Below, piece by piece: positions 24,652 to 33,579 of a stretch of DNA of 64,000 nucleotides. Source of the stretch: Kitasatospora sp. CB01950. Its GTDB lineage: Bacteria; Actinomycetota; Actinomycetes; Streptomycetales; Streptomycetaceae. The notes below the pieces were generated by a model that was given only the letters and a program-made list of their open reading frames with translations, was not told where the DNA came from and ran no database searches. The first letter of the stretch is position 1; the number at the start of each line of letters is the position of its first letter. The translations under genes and the position numbers were made by a program. The DNA lies in the NCBI RefSeq assembly GCF_001905465.1, contig NZ_LISX01000005.1:62278-126277 (forward strand), read 5' to 3'.

Positions 24652-25473
24652 GTGAAAAAGCTCTCCGCACGACGGCGCCACCCACTGGCGGCGGTCGTCG
24701 TTCTACTTCTCGCCCTGGCGGCCACCGGGGGGCTGTACGCCGCTTTCGCGCCCGCCGAGAAGGCGCAGGCCGACAGCTCCTCGCAGTCGCTCGCCATCGA
24801 CGAGGGCAAGAAGCTCTTCGCCGTCGGCTGCTCCTCCTGCCACGGCCTGAACGGCCAGGGCACTTCTGACGGTCCGTCGCTGGTCGGCGTCGGCTCTGCC
24901 GCTGTCGACTTCCAGGTCGCCACCGGCCGTATGCCGGCCCAGCAGCCGGGCGCGCAGGTCCCGCGCAAGAAGACCGTCTACAACCAGTCCGAGATCGACC
25001 AGCTGGCCGCCTACGTGGCCTCGCTCGGCCCCGGCCCGGTCGTTCCCACCCCGGACCAGTACCAGCCGTCCGAGGACAAGGTCACCAACGCCGAGCAGGT
25101 CGCCAAGGGTGGCGAGCTGTTCCGCACCAACTGCGCCCAGTGCCACAACTTCGCCGGCAAGGGCGGCGCGCTGACCGACGGCAAGTACGCCCCCTCCCTG
25201 GAGGGCGTGGACTCCAAGCACATCTACGAGGCCATGCAGACCGGCCCGCAGAACATGCCGTCGTTCCCCGACACCACCATGCCGGAGGAGCAGAAGCGCG
25301 AGATCATCGCGTACGTCCAGAACACCAACGACGCGCCGAACCCCGGTGGCCTCTCCCTGGGCAGCCTCGGCCCGTTCACCGAGGGCCTGTTCAGCTGGAT
25401 CTTCGGTCTCGGCACGCTGATCGTGATCGCGATCTGGGTCGCCGCCCACACCACCAAGGCCAAGAAGTCATGA
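24652..25473 (+). CDS. qcrC: diheme cytochrome c subunit of the bcc complex
   Basis: 273 residues. An N-terminal membrane anchor (AAVVVLLLALAATGGLYAAF), two c-type heme sites CSSCHGLNGQG and CAQCHNFAGKGG with distal Met candidates (TGRMPAQ, QNMPSF), and a C-terminal transmembrane helix (FSWIFGLGTLIVIAIWVAAH). In actinobacteria this diheme protein replaces soluble cytochrome c and passes electrons from the Rieske protein to CuA of the oxidase. The start is GTG at 24652 (MKKLSARRRH). Its stop overlaps the qcrA start as ATGA, so the two are translationally coupled. Confidence 0.96.
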   Translation: MKKLSARRRHPLAAVVVLLLALAATGGLYAAFAPAEKAQADSSSQSLAIDEGKKLFAVGCSSCHGLNGQGTSDGPSLVGVGSAAVDFQVATGRMPAQQPGAQVPRKKTVYNQSEIDQLAAYVASLGPGPVVPTPDQYQPSEDKVTNAEQVAKGGELFRTNCAQCHNFAGKGGALTDGKYAPSLEGVDSKHIYEAMQTGPQNMPSFPDTTMPEEQKREIIAYVQNTNDAPNPGGLSLGSLGPFTEGLFSWIFGLGTLIVIAIWVAAHTTKAKKS

Positions 25474-26537
25474 GCCACGACATGTCAGAGAACCTGCCGG
25501 AGGCCCACGACGCCTCCCACGGCACTGAGGTCGTCACCCACGACGACCCGTTCGCCGACCCGGGCCTGCCGGCCCACGAACCGCGTCGGACCGACATCGA
25601 CGAGCGGGCCGCCAAGCGGGCCGAGCGCCAGGTGTCGCTGATGTTCGTGGTGTCGATGCTGGCGACCGTCGGCTTCATCGCGTCCTACGCCGCGATCGAC
25701 GCCGACAAGCTCGTCTACATCTTCCCGCTGGGCAAGGTCAGCGCCCTCAACTTCGCCCTGGGCATGACCCTCGGCGTGGCGCTGTTCTGCATCGGCGCGG
25801 GCGCGGTCCACTGGGCCCGCACCCTGATGTCGGACCACGAGCTGCCGGCCGAGCGTCACCCGATCGAGGCCTCGGACGAGGTCCGCAACGACGTCATCGA
25901 GCAGTTCAAGACCGGTGCCGCGGAGTCCGGCTTCGGCCGTCGCAAGATGATCCGCAACACCCTGATCGGTTCGATGGCCCTGGTGCCGCTGTCCGGTGTG
26001 GTGCTGCTGCGCGACCTCGGCCCGCTGCCGGAGGACAAGCTCCTGCACACCGGCTGGGCCGAGGCCAAGCCGAGCGAGCCGATCCGCCTGGTCAACATGA
26101 ACACCGACCAGCCGATGAAGCCCGAGGACATCATTCAGGGCTCCCTCACCTTCGCCAAGCCGCACGGCCTGGAGGAGGACGCCGAGGACTTCCAGCAGCA
26201 GATCGCCAAGGACGCCCTGATGCTCGTCCGGATCGCTCCGGAGAACATCAAGGACGCCAACTCGCGGGACAAGGGCTTCGAGGGCATCCTCGCCTACTCG
26301 AAGATCTGCACCCACGTCGGTTGCCCGATCTCGCTGTACGAGCAGCAGACCCACCACGCGCTCTGCCCCTGCCACCAGTCGACCTTCGACCTGGCGGACG
26401 GCGCTCGCGTCATCTTCGGCCCGGCCGGCCACCCGCTGCCCCAGCTGAAGATCACCACCGATGAGCAGGGCTTCCTGGTCGCCACCGGCGACTTCGACGA
26501 GCCCGTCGGCCCGAGTTACTGGGAGCGCAAGCGATGA
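25470..26537 (+). CDS. qcrA: Rieske iron-sulfur subunit of the bcc complex
   Basis: 355 residues, the long actinobacterial form. Three transmembrane helices (LMFVVSMLATVGFIASYAAI, then LGMTLGVALFCIGAGAV, and a third after FGRRKMIRNT) precede the Rieske domain with CTHVGCPI and CPCHQSTFD giving the 2Cys-2His cluster ligands and disulfide cysteines. The GFGRRKMIRN stretch before the third helix is a twin-arginine-like signal, consistent with Tat export of the folded cluster. It takes electrons from menaquinol and passes them to QcrC. ATGA overlaps exist at both ends (with qcrC and qcrB). Confidence 0.96.
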   Translation: MSHDMSENLPEAHDASHGTEVVTHDDPFADPGLPAHEPRRTDIDERAAKRAERQVSLMFVVSMLATVGFIASYAAIDADKLVYIFPLGKVSALNFALGMTLGVALFCIGAGAVHWARTLMSDHELPAERHPIEASDEVRNDVIEQFKTGAAESGFGRRKMIRNTLIGSMALVPLSGVVLLRDLGPLPEDKLLHTGWAEAKPSEPIRLVNMNTDQPMKPEDIIQGSLTFAKPHGLEEDAEDFQQQIAKDALMLVRIAPENIKDANSRDKGFEGILAYSKICTHVGCPISLYEQQTHHALCPCHQSTFDLADGARVIFGPAGHPLPQLKITTDEQGFLVATGDFDEPVGPSYWERKR

Positions 26538-28195
26538 GCACCGCGAGCGGCACCAACAGCGGTGCCTCCAAGCCGGCCAGCACGCGCGCCAAGCCCGCCA
26601 ACAAGGCCGAGGCGACTGCGGACTGGGTGGACGGCCGACTGGGGATCTACTCCCTGGCCAAGGCCAACCTGCGCAAGATCTTCCCGGACCACTGGTCCTT
26701 CATGCTCGGTGAGATCTGCCTCTACAGCTTCGTCATCATCATCCTCACGGGTGTCTACCTGACGATGTTCTTCAAGCCGAGCATGGCGGAGACCGTTTAC
26801 CACGGTTCCTACCTGCCGCTGAACGGCATCCGGATGTCGGAGGCGTACGCCTCGACGGTGGACATCAGCTTCGAGATCCGCGGCGGTCTGCTGATCCGCC
26901 AGATCCACCACTGGGCCGCGCTGGTCTTCGTGGCGGCGATGTTCGTGCACATGATGCGCGTCTTCTTCACCGGCGCCTTCCGCAAGCCGCGCGAGATCAA
27001 CTGGCTGTTCGGCTTCCTCCTGCTGTGCCTGGGCTTCTTCGACGGCTTCTTCGGCTACTCGCTGCCGGACGACCTGCTGTCGGGTACCGGTATCCGCTTC
27101 ATGGAGGGCGCGATCCTGGCGGTGCCGCTCGTCGGCACCTACATCCAGATGTTCCTGTTCGGCGGCGAGTTCCCGGGCACCGACATCATCCCGCGCTTCT
27201 TCACCATCCACGTGCTGCTCATCCCGGGCATCATGCTGGGCCTGCTGGTCGCGCACCTGATCCTGGTCTTCTACCACAAGCACACCCAGTGGGCGGGCCC
27301 GGGCAAGTCCGAGAAGAACGTCGTCGGCATGCCGCTGATGCCGGTCTACATGGCCAAGGCCGGTGGCTTCTTCTTCCTGGTGTTCGGCATCATCGCGGCG
27401 ATGTCCGCGATCGCCACCATCAACCCGGTGTGGGCGTACGGCCCGTACCGTCCGGACCAGGTGTCGACCGACGCCCAGCCCGACTGGTACATGGGCTTCG
27501 CCGAAGGCCTGATCCGCTTCATGCCGGGCTGGGAGATCTCCGTCTGGGGCGGCCACACCCTGAACCTGGGTGTGTTCATCCCGCTGATGCTCTTCCCGCT
27601 GGTCCTGGTCGCGATCGCGGTCTACCCGTTCATCGAGTCCTGGGTCACCGGCGACAAGCGCGAGCACCACATCCTGGACCGCCCGCGCAACGCCCCGGTC
27701 CGCACCGCGCTCGGCGCGGCCTGGATCTCGCTGTACCTGGTCCTGCTGGTCGGCGGTGGCAACGACCTGTTCGCCACGCACCTGCACATGTCGATCAACA
27801 CGATCACCTACATGGTTCGGGTCGGCTTCTTCGTGGTCCCGGTCATCACCTTCTTCGTCGCCAAGCGCTGGTGCCTCGGCCTGCAGCGCCGCGACAAGGA
27901 CAAGGTGCTGCACGGCCGCGAGTCGGGCATCATCAAGCGCCTGCCGCACGGTGAGTTCGTCGAGGTCCACGCCGCGCTGTCGCAGGACGACCTGCACACC
28001 CTCACCTCGCACGAGCAGCCCGAGCCCCTGGAGCTGCCCGCGGAGACCGACGAGAACGGCGTGGCCCGCAAGGCCGGCGTGGTCGCCAAGACCCGGACGA
28101 AGCTCTCCGAGGGCTTCTACGGCGAAGGCAACCAGATCGCCAAGCCCACCTCCGAGGAGTACCTGGAGATCACCAGCGGCCACGGCCACCACTGA
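26534..28195 (+). CDS. qcrB: cytochrome b subunit of the bcc complex
   Basis: 553 residues, full-length actinobacterial QcrB with an extended hydrophilic C-terminus. Heme-b His residues appear in IRQIHHWAALVFVAAMFVHM and in FFTIHVLLIPG/LLVAHLILVFYHKH; the quinol-site PDWYMGF-type motif is present (PDWYMGFAEGLIRFMPGW). It oxidises menaquinol in the membrane and shares electrons between the Rieske protein and the low-potential heme chain. It starts by ATGA overlap with qcrA and ends the operon just before a strong terminator hairpin. Confidence 0.96.
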   Translation: MSTASGTNSGASKPASTRAKPANKAEATADWVDGRLGIYSLAKANLRKIFPDHWSFMLGEICLYSFVIIILTGVYLTMFFKPSMAETVYHGSYLPLNGIRMSEAYASTVDISFEIRGGLLIRQIHHWAALVFVAAMFVHMMRVFFTGAFRKPREINWLFGFLLLCLGFFDGFFGYSLPDDLLSGTGIRFMEGAILAVPLVGTYIQMFLFGGEFPGTDIIPRFFTIHVLLIPGIMLGLLVAHLILVFYHKHTQWAGPGKSEKNVVGMPLMPVYMAKAGGFFFLVFGIIAAMSAIATINPVWAYGPYRPDQVSTDAQPDWYMGFAEGLIRFMPGWEISVWGGHTLNLGVFIPLMLFPLVLVAIAVYPFIESWVTGDKREHHILDRPRNAPVRTALGAAWISLYLVLLVGGGNDLFATHLHMSINTITYMVRVGFFVVPVITFFVAKRWCLGLQRRDKDKVLHGRESGIIKRLPHGEFVEVHAALSQDDLHTLTSHEQPEPLELPAETDENGVARKAGVVAKTRTKLSEGFYGEGNQIAKPTSEEYLEITSGHGHH

Positions 28196-28216
28196 TCCCT
28201 AGCTGTCACGCCACGT

Positions 28217-28252
28217 CAGAACCCCCATCGGCTCCGGCCGGTGGGGGTTCTG
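28217..28252 (+). terminator. terminator of the ctaE-qcrCAB operon
   Basis: The 11-bp arms 28217-28227 and 28242-28252 pair perfectly (CAGAACCCCCA with TGGGGGTTCTG), with extra GG/CC pairing in the loop, 22 nt after the qcrB stop. Confidence 0.85.
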
Positions 28253-28285
28253 GCATATTTCTCCGGCACCGGTCCGACGCCCTGT

Positions 28286-28291
28286 TATGTT
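28286..28291 (+). promoter_or_regulatory. -10 box of a leaderless promoter for the GntR gene
   Basis: TATGTT ends six bases before the GTG at 28298, the spacing expected when transcription starts on the first base of the start codon. No Shine-Dalgarno is present. Confidence 0.65.
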
Positions 28292-28297
28292 GGCCGG

Positions 28298-28672
28298 GTG
28301 CACGTGGCGATCGACCCTCACTCCTCCACGCCGCCCTACGAGCAGGTCCGCTCGCAGATCGCGGCCCAGGCCCGTACGGGTGAACTCCCGATCGGTCTGA
28401 AGCTCCCCACCGTCCGCGCGCTGGCCGAGCAACTCGGTCTGGCCGCCAACACGGTGGCCCGCGCCTACCGCGAGCTGGAAGCGGACGGCGTGGTCGAGAC
28501 CCGCGGCCGGGCCGGCACCACCATCGCCCCCACGGGTGACGCCTCGCACCGCCTGGCGGCCGACGCCGCCGCCGAGTACGTGGCCCGCGCCGCCCGCCTC
28601 GGCCTCACCCGGGACGACACCCTGGCGGCCGTGCTGGCCGCCCTCGACGCGCTTGACGCCGCCCACCGCTGA
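28298..28672 (+). CDS. small GntR-family (YtrA-like) transcriptional regulator
   Basis: 124 residues. The winged helix-turn-helix is typical of GntR proteins: PPYEQVRSQIAAQARTGEL, LPTVRALAEQLGLAANTVAR (recognition helix) and YRELEADGVVETRGRAGTTI (wing). Only about 40 helical residues follow, as in the YtrA subgroup, which lacks a large effector domain and often controls neighbouring transporters. The GTG at 28298 lies six bases after TATGTT, so the mRNA is probably leaderless. It is isolated between the qcr terminator and a bidirectional terminator shared with the L,D-transpeptidase. Targets are not evident. Confidence 0.88.
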   Translation: MHVAIDPHSSTPPYEQVRSQIAAQARTGELPIGLKLPTVRALAEQLGLAANTVARAYRELEADGVVETRGRAGTTIAPTGDASHRLAADAAAEYVARAARLGLTRDDTLAAVLAALDALDAAHR

Positions 28673-28677
28673 CCGCA

Positions 28678-28729
28678 CGACGAGGTCCGCCCGGCGGGAG
28701 CCAGTGCTCCTGCCGGGCGGACCTCGTCG
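28678..28729. terminator. bidirectional terminator, 23-bp stem
   Basis: Arms from 28678 and to 28729 pair over about 23 bp with one mismatch and a 6-nt loop between convergent GntR and L,D-transpeptidase genes. Confidence 0.85.
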
Positions 28730-28735
28730 CCGTTC

Positions 28736-30013
28736 CTACCGGCCGGCGGCCGCCGCGCCCGGGCCCGGGCCCGGGTTCAGGCTCACCCCGGCCTCGTCCG
28801 GCGCCGCGGTGTTCACCGGCTTGCCGAGGGCGCTGTGCTTCGCGTACTCGTTCCAGTCGATGTTCCAGTCGCCGAAGCCGTTGCCGAACGGCTCCATCTC
28901 GTGGCCCAGGCTGTTGACCACTTGCACGAGGTCACCGACCCGGGTGTTGTCGAAGAACCACTTCGCGTCGTCGGTGCTCATGCCGGTGCAGCCGTGGCTG
29001 ACGTTCTCCCGGCCCTGCGCCCAGGTCGACCAGGGCGCCGCGTGGACGTACTCGCCGCTCCAGGTGACCCGGGTCGCCCACTTGACGTCCAGGTCGTAGG
29101 ACTCGCTGCTGCCGTCGGGTATGCCGATGGTCTCGCCGCTCATCCGTACGGATGATTCCTGGCCGAGCACGACCTTGACGCCGTTGCGGGTGTCGAAGCC
29201 GGGCTTGCCGGTGGTGACCGGGATCGTCCGGACCACCTCGCCGTTGCGCTTGTACGTCAGCTCGTCGCTGCCGGCGTCGATCACCGCCTCGACCCGGTCG
29301 CCGGTCTTCAGCCCCACGGACTGCTTGTCGCCGCCGTAGACGCCGTCGGCGATCCGGATGCCGGGCAGGTCGTAGGCGAGCTTGACGGTGGCGTCGCTCG
29401 GCCAGTAGTCCTCCGGCCGGAAGTGCAGGTTCTGGTCGTCGACCCAGTACCAGGCGCCGGTCACGGCGGGCTGCGAGGTGACGGTCAGACCGCGTTCTAT
29501 CTGCTGCCGGGCCACCGGGTCGGTGACCTTCTCCGACAGCTTCACGGTGAGCGGCTGGCCGACGCCGTAGACGCCGCTGCCGGAGCTGTCCGGGCCGAGT
29601 TCGGCGTTGACCACGTGCTGTGCGGCGTCGGTGGTGAACTTCGAGTCGGCCTCGCCGTGGCCGCCCCTGCCGTCCTCGGCGGTGACCTTGACGGTGTACC
29701 CGGCGCCCGCCCGGAGCGGGTCGGTGGTCTGCCAGTGCTGCTGGTCGGCGGCGAGCTGTCCGGCGACGGGCTTTCCGTCGGGTCCGGTGACGGTGACTTC
29801 GCCGAGCTTGGCAGTGCCGTCCGTGGTCACGCTGAACGCCTTGGCCGGGTCGGCCTTCTCCCCGCCGGCCGACGTGTGGATCAGTGGTGCCACGTCGATC
29901 TGGTGGGGCTTGTTCTTCGCGGACGAGCCGCTGGTGGAACAGGCTGCGGCCGGGGTGATCACCAGCAGCGCGGCCAGCGTGGTCCGGGTACTGACTATCC
30001 GAGAGCCCTTCAA
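28736..30013 (-). CDS. L,D-transpeptidase lipoprotein with Ig-like domains
   Basis: 425 residues. A lipoprotein signal (LVITPAAACSTSG, lipobox Cys near 25), two Ig-like domains of the kind found before actinobacterial Ldt catalytic domains, and a YkuD domain with the active-site HGCTGMSTDDAKWFF (Cys, SHGC type), preceded by the conserved TRVTWSGEYVHAAPW. It should form 3-3 cross-links in peptidoglycan outside the membrane. The start is TTG at 30013 with GGAGG five bases upstream. A Pro/Gly/Ala tail ends the protein. It is monocistronic, framed by terminators, and separates the two respiratory operons. Confidence 0.94.
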   Translation of the reverse strand: MKGSRIVSTRTTLAALLVITPAAACSTSGSSAKNKPHQIDVAPLIHTSAGGEKADPAKAFSVTTDGTAKLGEVTVTGPDGKPVAGQLAADQQHWQTTDPLRAGAGYTVKVTAEDGRGGHGEADSKFTTDAAQHVVNAELGPDSSGSGVYGVGQPLTVKLSEKVTDPVARQQIERGLTVTSQPAVTGAWYWVDDQNLHFRPEDYWPSDATVKLAYDLPGIRIADGVYGGDKQSVGLKTGDRVEAVIDAGSDELTYKRNGEVVRTIPVTTGKPGFDTRNGVKVVLGQESSVRMSGETIGIPDGSSESYDLDVKWATRVTWSGEYVHAAPWSTWAQGRENVSHGCTGMSTDDAKWFFDNTRVGDLVQVVNSLGHEMEPFGNGFGDWNIDWNEYAKHSALGKPVNTAAPDEAGVSLNPGPGPGAAAAGR

Positions 30014-30121
30014 CGGAACCTCCCAGGGTTGGAACCTGCCTCGAAGCGTAGGAAGGCGTCACCCCGGAGGCACTCCGGGTAACCCGCGCGGGGGAATTCT
30101 CGGGACCGTCCCCGTACGACA

Positions 30122-30159
30122 GCGGGCCGGGCACTCCCCGAGGGGAGTACCCGGCCCGC
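30122..30159 (-). terminator. terminator of the ctaCDF operon
   Basis: The 10-bp arms GCGGGCCGGG and CCCGGCCCGC enclose a further ACTCCCC/GGGGAGT stem with a 2-nt loop, 25 nt past the ctaF stop. Confidence 0.8.
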
Positions 30160-30184
30160 CGTACGGCTTGCGCGATCCGGAACC

Positions 30185-30601
30185 TTACTGGTTCTGGTTC
30201 TCGCCGCGGTAGAACTCGAAGACCCAGCCGTAGAGACCGATCAGCAGGACCGGAATCGACCAGAACAGCAGCCACCAGCCGAAGATGACGCCCAGGAAGG
30301 CCAGCGCGCCACCGACCGCCAGGGAGAGCGGCTGCCAGCTGTGCGGGGCGAAGAAGCCCAGCTCGCCGGCGTCGTCCGAGACCTCGGCCTCGGGGTTGTC
30401 ACCCGCGCCGGTGTCCACCCGCTTGGCGGTGAACGCCAGGTAGAAGCCGATGAAGGCGCACAGGCCGAAGGCCAGGAACAGCGCGGTCGTGCCGGCGGCC
30501 TCCAGGCCGTGGTCCGACTTGCTGGTCCACACGAGGTACGTGATGGCGATGGCCAGGGTGAAAACGGCCAGACCCGCGAAGATCTTTCCCTGTTCCTTCA
30601 T
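30185..30601 (-). CDS. ctaF: cytochrome c oxidase subunit IV (CtaF)
   Basis: 138 residues with four transmembrane helices ([37 protein letters not shown], and two around [20 protein letters not shown]). The loop [14 protein letters not shown] and the C-terminal WVFEFYRGE are typical of actinobacterial subunit IV, a small non-catalytic part of the aa3 oxidase. The ATG at 30601 overlaps the ctaD stop (ATGA), so it is translationally coupled. It is the last gene of the minus-strand ctaC-ctaD-ctaF operon, followed by a strong hairpin. Confidence 0.93.
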   Translation of the reverse strand: MKEQGKIFAGLAVFTLAIAITYLVWTSKSDHGLEAAGTTALFLAFGLCAFIGFYLAFTAKRVDTGAGDNPEAEVSDDAGELGFFAPHSWQPLSLAVGGALAFLGVIFGWWLLFWSIPVLLIGLYGWVFEFYRGENQNQ

Positions 30602-32373
30602 CGGGCGTCGCCCTCCTTGCCCTTGCCCAGGGACGGACGGTCGTACTGCGCGGGCGTGACACCCTCGAAGTGCTTCGCCGTCTCACCGTGGTTCTCGAGG
30701 TAGTCCAGCGCGGCGATCTCCGGGTGGTGCAGGTCGAACGCCGGGGATTCCGAGCGGATACGCGGCAGCGTGGTGAAGTTGTGCCGCGGCGGCGGGCAGG
30801 AGGTCGCCCACTCCAGCGAACGGCCGTAGCCCCACGGGTCGTCGACGGTGACCTTCTCGCCGTACTTGGCGGTCTTCCACACGTTGTAGAGGAACGGCAG
30901 CATCGACAGGCCCAGCAGGAACGAGCCGATGGTCGACACCGTGTTCAGCGCGGTGAAGCCGTCCGAGGCCAGGTAGTCGGCGTAGCGGCGGGGCATGCCC
31001 TCCGCGCCGAGCCAGTGCTGGACCAGGAAGGTGGTGTGGAAGCCGAAGAACAGCGTCCAGAAGGTGATCTTGCCGAGGCGCTCGTCCAGCATCTTGCCGG
31101 TCATCTTCGGCCACCAGAAGTGGAAGCCGGCGAACATCGCGAAGACGACGGTGCCGAAGACCACGTAGTGGAAGTGCGCGACGACGAAGTACGAGTCCGA
31201 GACGTGGAAGTCGATCGGCGGGGAGGCGAGCAGGACACCCGTCAGACCACCGAACAGGAAGGTGACCAGGAAGCCGACCGTCCAGAGCATCGGGGTCTCG
31301 AAGCTCAGCGAGCCCTTCCACATGGTGCCGACCCAGTTGAAGAACTTCACACCGGTCGGGACCGCGATCAGGAAGGTCATGAACGAGAAGAACGGCAGCA
31401 GTACCTGGCCGGTCACGTACATGTGGTGCGCCCACACCGTCACCGAGAGGCCGGCGATGGCGATGGTCGCGGCGATCAGGCCGGAGTAGCCGAACATCGG
31501 CTTGCGGCTGAACACCGGGATGATCTCGGACACGATGCCGAAGAACGGCAGCGCGATGATGTAGACCTCGGGGTGACCGAAGAACCAGAACAGGTGTTGC
31601 CACAACAGGGCACCACCGTTGGTCGGGTCGAAGACGTGCGCCCCGAACTTGCGGTCCGCCTCCAGGGCGAACAGCGCGGCGGCCAGCACCGGGAAGGCCA
31701 GCAGGACCAGCACGGCGGTCAGCAGGACGTTCCAGACGAAGATCGACATCCGGAACATCGTCATGCCGGGGGCGCGCATGCAGATGATGGTGGTGATGAA
31801 GTTGACCGCACCGAGGATGGTGCCGAAGCCCGAGAAGGCCAGACCCATGATCCACATGTCGGCGCCGATGCCCGGCGAGCGGACCGCGTCCGACAGCGGC
31901 GAGTAGGCGAACCAGCCGAAGTCGGCGGCGCCCTGCGGGGTCAGGAAGCCCGCCACAGCGATGACCGAACCGAACAGGTACAGCCAGTAGGCGAACATGT
32001 TCAGACGCGGGAACGCGACGTCGGGAGCGCCGATCTGGAGCGGCATGATCCAGTTGGCGAAGCCCGCGAACAGCGGGGTGGCGAACATCAGCAGCATGAT
32101 CGTGCCATGCATGGTGAACGCCTGGTTGAACTGCTCGTTCGACAGGATCTGGGTACCCGGCCGGGCGAGCTCGGCGCGCATGACCAGGGCGAGCACGCCA
32201 CCGATCAGGAAGAACGCGAACGAGGTCGCCAGGTACAGGGTGCCGATCGTCTTGTGGTCAGTGGTGGTCAGCCACTTGATGATCGCGTTGCCCGGCTTGC
32301 GCACGCGCGGGGTCCCGGAGGTGACGGCCCCGGCTGCCCCACCGGCCGCGGCGGGCTCGTTGAGGATGGTCAC
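30598..32373 (-). CDS. ctaD: cytochrome c oxidase (aa3) subunit I
   Basis: 591 residues, twelve transmembrane helices. All catalytic ligands are present: [14 protein letters not shown] (low-spin heme His), [14 protein letters not shown] (CuB His with the cross-linked Tyr), WAHHMYV (two CuB His) and [11 protein letters not shown] (heme a3 and a His). K-channel and D-channel regions look normal. It reduces oxygen and pumps protons. The start is GTG at 32373, overlapping the ctaC stop (GTGA); the end overlaps ctaF (ATGA). The C-terminal tail has the actinobacterial [19 protein letters not shown] block. Confidence 0.97.
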   Translation of the reverse strand: MTILNEPAAAGGAAGAVTSGTPRVRKPGNAIIKWLTTTDHKTIGTLYLATSFAFFLIGGVLALVMRAELARPGTQILSNEQFNQAFTMHGTIMLLMFATPLFAGFANWIMPLQIGAPDVAFPRLNMFAYWLYLFGSVIAVAGFLTPQGAADFGWFAYSPLSDAVRSPGIGADMWIMGLAFSGFGTILGAVNFITTIICMRAPGMTMFRMSIFVWNVLLTAVLVLLAFPVLAAALFALEADRKFGAHVFDPTNGGALLWQHLFWFFGHPEVYIIALPFFGIVSEIIPVFSRKPMFGYSGLIAATIAIAGLSVTVWAHHMYVTGQVLLPFFSFMTFLIAVPTGVKFFNWVGTMWKGSLSFETPMLWTVGFLVTFLFGGLTGVLLASPPIDFHVSDSYFVVAHFHYVVFGTVVFAMFAGFHFWWPKMTGKMLDERLGKITFWTLFFGFHTTFLVQHWLGAEGMPRRYADYLASDGFTALNTVSTIGSFLLGLSMLPFLYNVWKTAKYGEKVTVDDPWGYGRSLEWATSCPPPRHNFTTLPRIRSESPAFDLHHPEIAALDYLENHGETAKHFEGVTPAQYDRPSLGKGKEGDAR

Positions 32374-33227
32374 TTCTCTTCACTACTTCCCGTGGGGAGG
32401 ATGCCTGCGGGAACCGCGCCGGCCTGGCCCTTGTCGCGAAGTTCCTTCAGGTGCGCCTCGTACGCGTCGTGCGAGACGACCTTCACGTTGAAGAGCATCC
32501 GCGAGTGGTCGACGCCGCAGAGCTCGGCGCACTTGCCACGGAAGGTGCCGTACGCGGTCGGGGTCACCTCGAACTCGTTGACCACGCCGGGCACGACGTC
32601 CATCTTCATCATGAAGTTGACGGGCCAGAAGTCGTGGATGACGTCGTTCGAGGTCAGCTTGAACTTCACCGTCTCGTTGATCGGCAGGTAGAGGGTCGGC
32701 GCCTCCTTGGTGCTGCCGACCTCGTAGGCCGCCGTGGTGCTCGACGGGTCGGGCACCTCGCTGTTCTCGTAGTTGAACGCCCAACTCCACTGGAAGCCCA
32801 CCACGTTGATGGTGTGCTGCGGCTTCGCGGAGACCTTCGTCAGGGTGGCCTCGTCGCGCGCGACGAAGTAGAACAGCACCGAGACGATGACGAGGGGGAC
32901 CGCGGTGTACAGCGCCTCGATGGGCACGTTGTACCGGGTCTGAGCGGGGATCTCCACCTTGGTGCGGCTGCGCCGGTGGAAGATCACGCTCCAGAGGATC
33001 AGACCCCACATCAATGCACCAACAACCAGAGCCGCGATCCACGAGCCCTGCCACATGTGAAGGACCAGCGGGCCTTCCTTGGTGACGGGACTGGGGAGGC
33101 CAAGCCTGGGCAGGTCGTTGGCCGAGCAGCCGGTGGCGGTCGCGATGACGAGGCCCAGTGCCAGCGCCTGAGGCAGCTTCCGCCGCATCGTGCGCCGCGG
33201 CGAGCGGTCGGAGCCGTTGGGACTCAC
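32370..33227 (-). CDS. ctaC: cytochrome c oxidase (aa3) subunit II, lipoprotein
   Basis: 285 residues. A lipobox ([10 protein letters not shown]) anchors the N-terminus; two transmembrane helices follow ([20 protein letters not shown] and [18 protein letters not shown]). The cupredoxin domain has [19 protein letters not shown] and the CuA site [13 protein letters not shown] with two Cys, His and Met. It receives electrons from QcrC at the outer membrane face. The GTG at 33227 has GGAAGG upstream. It heads the operon ctaC-ctaD-ctaF and overlaps ctaD by GTGA. Two CCGCATAAG direct repeats lie about 100-130 bp upstream. Confidence 0.96.
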   Translation of the reverse strand: MSPNGSDRSPRRTMRRKLPQALALGLVIATATGCSANDLPRLGLPSPVTKEGPLVLHMWQGSWIAALVVGALMWGLILWSVIFHRRSRTKVEIPAQTRYNVPIEALYTAVPLVIVSVLFYFVARDEATLTKVSAKPQHTINVVGFQWSWAFNYENSEVPDPSSTTAAYEVGSTKEAPTLYLPINETVKFKLTSNDVIHDFWPVNFMMKMDVVPGVVNEFEVTPTAYGTFRGKCAELCGVDHSRMLFNVKVVSHDAYEAHLKELRDKGQAGAVPAGILPTGSSEEK

Positions 33228-33579
33228 GTAGCGCCTTCCCGAAGTCTCGCCCGCGAACGCACCGCCCTGAGGAGTCCGTTGATCTGGTCTCCCGGCGGCC
33301 CGGCCACGGGCACGGTTTGAATGCTTATGCGGGCCAAACGCTACTCCATCCTTATGCGGCGCTCACGGGCAGCCCCCGCTAACGCGCCGCCCGGCTACCC
33401 GATCAGCCCCCGGGGGGTGAACCACCCCGGAAGGACGGACGGAGTCGCAGGTCATGGCAGAGTTCAGAGCCTCCCACGACCGAACGGGCGACCGCACTAC
33501 GACACGCGGGTGACGGACCGTCGGCTGCCCCGGGACGGGGAGGAATCCCCCCGTAAGGGGCGTCGTCTACGGTGGCCCC
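33228..33579. other. 352-bp divergent promoter region, no gene
   Basis: Lies between ctaC and the desulfurase fusion. It holds two CTTATGCGG direct repeats (33324-33332 and 33351-33359, 27 bp apart) on the ctaC side, a near-perfect CCGGGGGGTG/CCACCCCGG hairpin (about 33411-33431), and the -10-like TACGGT just before the plus-strand GTG. No coding frame is evident. Confidence 0.55.
33568..33573 (+). promoter_or_regulatory. -10 box of a leaderless promoter for the desulfurase-TusA gene
   Basis: TACGGT ends six bases before the GTG at 33580, with no Shine-Dalgarno, matching the layout before the GntR and DUF3043 genes. Confidence 0.55.
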
